This document shows, piece after piece, positions 61,756 to 64,000 of a DNA stretch of 64,000 bases (positions within the stretch are counted from its first letter, which is position 1; the number at the start of each line of letters is the position of its first letter). A program made the position numbers and the translations under genes. The stretch comes from Streptomyces sp. HD (GTDB taxonomy: Bacteria; Actinomycetota; Actinomycetes; Streptomycetales; Streptomycetaceae). The notes beneath the pieces are model-generated. The model saw nothing but the letters and a program-made list of their open reading frames with translations, was not told where the DNA came from and did not search any database. Location of the stretch: NCBI RefSeq assembly GCF_028369295.1, contig NZ_JAQMYP010000010.1, forward strand, positions 62,001 to 126,000, written 5' to 3'.

Positions 61756-62601
61756 ATGGCACTACGCTCTGCCCGCAAGCCGCGGAAGCCCCACTCCGCG
61801 CAGGTCGTCCGTACCCAACGGCTGACCCCGCACATGCAGCGTGTGGTGCTGGGCGGTGAGGGGCTCGCCGAGTTCATGGCGGACACCTGCACCGATCACT
61901 ATGTGAAGATCCTCTTCTCCCCCGAAGGCGTGAGCTACCCGGAGCCCTTCGATCTGGAGCGCATCCGCGAGGAGATGCCGCGCGAGCAGTGGCCGGTGAC
62001 ACGGACTTACACGGTGCGGGCCTGGGATCCCGAACATCGCGAGCTGACGCTCGATTTCGTACTCCATGGCGACGAGGGCCTGGCCGGCCCCTGGGCGATG
62101 CGCACCCAGCCGGGCGACCTCGTCCGGTTCATGGGCCCCGGCGGCGCCTACGCCCCCGATCCGGACGCCGACTGGCATCTGCTCGTCGGTGACGAGAGCG
62201 CGTTGCCCGCGATCGCCCGCACCCTGGAGTCGCTGCCCGCCGGCGCCACGGCGTACGCCTTCGTGGAGGTCTCCGGCCCCGAGGAGGAGCAGAAGATCGA
62301 CTCCGATGTGGAGGTGATCTGGCTGCACCGCGGCTCCCGTCGCGTCGGCGACGCCCTGATCGAGGCCGTTCGCTCGCTGGACTTCCCCGAGGGCCGGATG
62401 CAGGCGTTCGTGCACGGCGAGGCGCACTTCGTGAAGGAGCTGCGCCACATGCTGCGGGTCGAGCGCGGCGTCCCCCGGGAGGATCTGTCGATCTCCGGCT
62501 ACTGGCGCCTCGGCCACAACGAGGACGGCTGGCAGGCCTCCAAGCGGGACTGGAACGCACGGATCGAGGCGGAGCAGGAGGGGACCGCGCCGGCGGCGTA
62601 G
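61756..62601 (+). CDS. Siderophore-interacting flavoprotein (SIP)
   Basis: The 281-residue protein has AQVVRTQRLTPHMQRVVLGG, RTYTVRAWDPEHRELTLDFV (FAD-binding R-x-Y-T), GPWAMRTQPGDLVRFMGPGG, LLVGDESALPAIARTLESLP and AFVHGEAHFVKELRHML, with SISGYWRLGHNEDGW at the C-terminus. This is the ViuB/SIP-type ferric-siderophore reductase. ATG at 61756, one codon after an overlapping GTG. Controlled by the iron box. Confidence 0.93.
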   Translation: MALRSARKPRKPHSAQVVRTQRLTPHMQRVVLGGEGLAEFMADTCTDHYVKILFSPEGVSYPEPFDLERIREEMPREQWPVTRTYTVRAWDPEHRELTLDFVLHGDEGLAGPWAMRTQPGDLVRFMGPGGAYAPDPDADWHLLVGDESALPAIARTLESLPAGATAYAFVEVSGPEEEQKIDSDVEVIWLHRGSRRVGDALIEAVRSLDFPEGRMQAFVHGEAHFVKELRHMLRVERGVPREDLSISGYWRLGHNEDGWQASKRDWNARIEAEQEGTAPAA

Positions 62602-62618
62602 CCCTGGATGGACTTCCG

Positions 62619-62652
62619 GAAGGGGCGGCATCTTCGAAGGTGCCGCCCCTTC
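62619..62652 (+). terminator. Terminator after the SIP gene
   Basis: GAAGGGGCGGCA (62619-62630) and TGCCGCCCCTTC (62641-62652), a perfect 12-bp stem with a 10-base loop, 18 bases after the stop. It also faces the end of the ABC permease gene, so it may work in both directions. Confidence 0.8.
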
Positions 62653-62751
62653 GGCCTGCCCGGGCGCTTACTCGCACCGCGCCCGGGTACTGCGCCCGGG
62701 CGCTCCCCCTTCACCTCGCCCGAGTACTCCCCTTACACCGCACCCGGCCGC

Positions 62752-63528
62752 TCACACCGACCGCTGGTAGGAGCGGAACGTCCGGATGGACAGCCATACC
62801 GCAGCGACCGCCAGCGCCAGCAGGCCGCCACCCCGGATGAGCACGTCACCCCAGTCGGGCTGGGCGGACATCGCCGAACGGCCCGCGACCATCGCCCAGT
62901 TGAGCGGGTTGAAGTCGGCGACGCGCCGTATCCAGTCGGGCATCTGCGACGGCGCCATGAAGGCGGAGGACAGGAAGGTCAGCGGCAGCAGCAGGAAGGT
63001 GTTGATGCCGATGATCGACTCACGCTCCCGCACCAGCATGCCCAGCGCGTTGGACAGCGCCCCGAAGATCGTCCCGAGCAGGACCGCGGCCAGGACCAGG
63101 ACGACTATGCCGCCGATGCCACCCGGGTAGTCGGCGCCGCCGAGCAGGCCGAGCAGCACGATCACGACCGACTGCAGGGCGGTGACCAGGCCGTTGTTGA
63201 CGACGTTGCCGTTCATCAGGGCGGCCCGGCTGACCGGCGTGGTCAGGAAGCGGTCGAGGGTGCCCCGCTGGATCTCGTCCAAGGTGGCCATCCCCGCCCA
63301 CATGTTGGAGCTGAGGGCGCTCATCACCACCACGCCCGGCACCAGGTAGTCGAGGTAGGAGGTGGTGCCGAAGCCGCCGAGCTCGACGACCTTCCTGAAG
63401 AGGCTGCCGAACAGGAACAGCCAGATCACCGGCTGGATCAGGGTGATGATCGCGTATGCGGGCTGCCGTGCGAACACCATGAGTTGACGCTGCGTCATGT
63501 ACCAGGTCTGGGTGACCGCGGTGCTCAT
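62752..63528 (-). CDS. ABC-2-type efflux permease
   Basis: The 258-residue protein has six hydrophobic segments and the ABC-2 pattern of DrrB-like permeases: FARQPAYAIITLIQPVIWLF, TLDEIQRGTLDRFLTTPVSR, TFLSSAFMAPSQMPDWIRRV and FNPLNWAMVAGRSAM. It probably exports a drug or lipid with the neighbouring ATPase. Its start overlaps the ATPase stop by 4 bases. Confidence 0.9.
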   Translation of the reverse strand: MSTAVTQTWYMTQRQLMVFARQPAYAIITLIQPVIWLFLFGSLFRKVVELGGFGTTSYLDYLVPGVVVMSALSSNMWAGMATLDEIQRGTLDRFLTTPVSRAALMNGNVVNNGLVTALQSVVIVLLGLLGGADYPGGIGGIVVLVLAAVLLGTIFGALSNALGMLVRERESIIGINTFLLLPLTFLSSAFMAPSQMPDWIRRVADFNPLNWAMVAGRSAMSAQPDWGDVLIRGGGLLALAVAAVWLSIRTFRSYQRSV

Positions 63529-64000
63529 CGCGCACCCCCGGTCCCGGCGAGGACGCGGTCCTCGGCACTGGCGGCTTCTTCGGCCTCCGAGTAGCGGCGG
63601 CCGGCGTAACGGAGGTAGACGTCGTCCAGGGACGGGCGGGCGACGGTAGCGGTGGCGACGCCGACCCCGGCGTGGGCGAGCGCGGCGAGGAGCGCGGGCA
63701 TCGCGGCGGCTCCTTCGTCGGCGCGGACGCTGACGCGGCGCCCGTCGACCAGCACCTCGTGCACTCCAGGCAGCCCGCCGAGGGCGCCCTTGAGCAGTGT
63801 GCGGCCCGCTTCACCGATGGCGCCGCGCAGTTCCACATGGACGGCGTCGCCGCGGAGTTCGCCCTTGAGCGAGTCCGGGGTGCCCGCCACGACGATCCGG
63901 CCGCGGTCGACGATGGCGATGCGCTCGGCGAGCCGGTCGGCCTCCTCCAGATAGTGCGTGGTGAGCAGGACGGTCATGCCGTCCTCACCGGCCAGCCGCC
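63525..64000 (-). CDS. ABC transporter ATPase, C-terminal part (runs off the window)
   Basis: The visible 158 residues include LLTTHYLEEADRLAERIAIV (H-loop His, signature of DrrA-like ATPases), DRGRIVVAGTPDSLKGELRG, then a DrrA-type C-terminal domain (ARPSLDDVYLRYAGRRYSEA). The frame runs through the edge at 64000; the Walker A and B motifs are outside. Partner of the ABC-2 permease. Confidence 0.88.
   Translation of the reverse strand, partial: RLAGEDGMTVLLTTHYLEEADRLAERIAIVDRGRIVVAGTPDSLKGELRGDAVHVELRGAIGEAGRTLLKGALGGLPGVHEVLVDGRRVSVRADEGAAAMPALLAALAHAGVGVATATVARPSLDDVYLRYAGRRYSEAEEAASAEDRVLAGTGGAR

Overview
The window is a high-GC actinobacterial chromosome segment that is almost certainly from a Streptomyces. 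Signs are strong GC3 bias, many GTG starts, GTGA/ATGA start-stop overlaps, several promoters whose -10 lies 6-8 bases before the start codon (leaderless transcripts), widespread Streptomyces intergenic repeats, and a gene order that, from memory, matches the argH...argR-argD-argB-argJ-argC...pheT-pheS...rplT-rpmI-infC...glnA4 region of S. coelicolor (about SCO1570-SCO1621). It reads as core chromosome. No phage, transposase, CRISPR array, rRNA or tRNA was seen.

Layout. 1-6.8 kb: the 5' end of argH with ARG boxes, a duplicated secreted protein, a flavin-oxidase-like protein, an L,D-transpeptidase-like protein, an MBL hydrolase, then a three-gene redox operon (haem/FAD membrane reductase, double FMN-binding protein, ApbE flavin transferase). 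6.9-11.9 kb: the argCJBDR operon (minus strand) with tandem ARG boxes upstream of argC. 11.9-26.4 kb: accessory genes including a HEAT-repeat/SMI1 pair, a secreted GH51 arabinofuranosidase, a degenerate histidine phosphatase, a MocR regulator divergent from an EamA exporter, a Tat-exported glycosidase-like protein and a 3-hydroxyacyl-CoA dehydrogenase. 26.4-38.9 kb: NUDIX, NsdA-like regulator, SpoIIE-type phosphatase, pheST, an orphan histidine kinase, a TrmH/SpoU methyltransferase, and infC-rpmI-rplT with a long structured leader. 39-45 kb: serine hydrolase, an HD-DUF4253 fusion, and a mycosin-like protease coupled to a long proline-rich membrane protein.

45-53.3 kb holds an amino-acid deaminase/aldolase followed by a catabolic cluster: SDR, aldehyde dehydrogenase and a GlnA4-type glutamine-synthetase-like ligase (minus), divergent from a FadR-type regulator, an ethanolamine-type permease and a gamma-glutamyl amide hydrolase (plus). 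The genes fit uptake of ethanolamine (or a similar amine), gamma-glutamylation, oxidation of the alcohol to aldehyde and acid, and hydrolysis of the gamma-glutamyl amide. Two promoters of this cluster carry the same element, AAGGTAT-N9-CCATTGA, around a palindromic core; it is probably the regulator's operator.

53.4-64 kb: LysR regulator and TDT-type transporter, a BtuF-like receptor coupled to an XRE-cupin regulator, a glycine-betaine ABC transporter whose permease and binding protein are fused, a Pol I-type 5'-3' exonuclease, a siderophore-interacting flavoprotein under an iron box, and an ABC-2 efflux pair cut by the window end.
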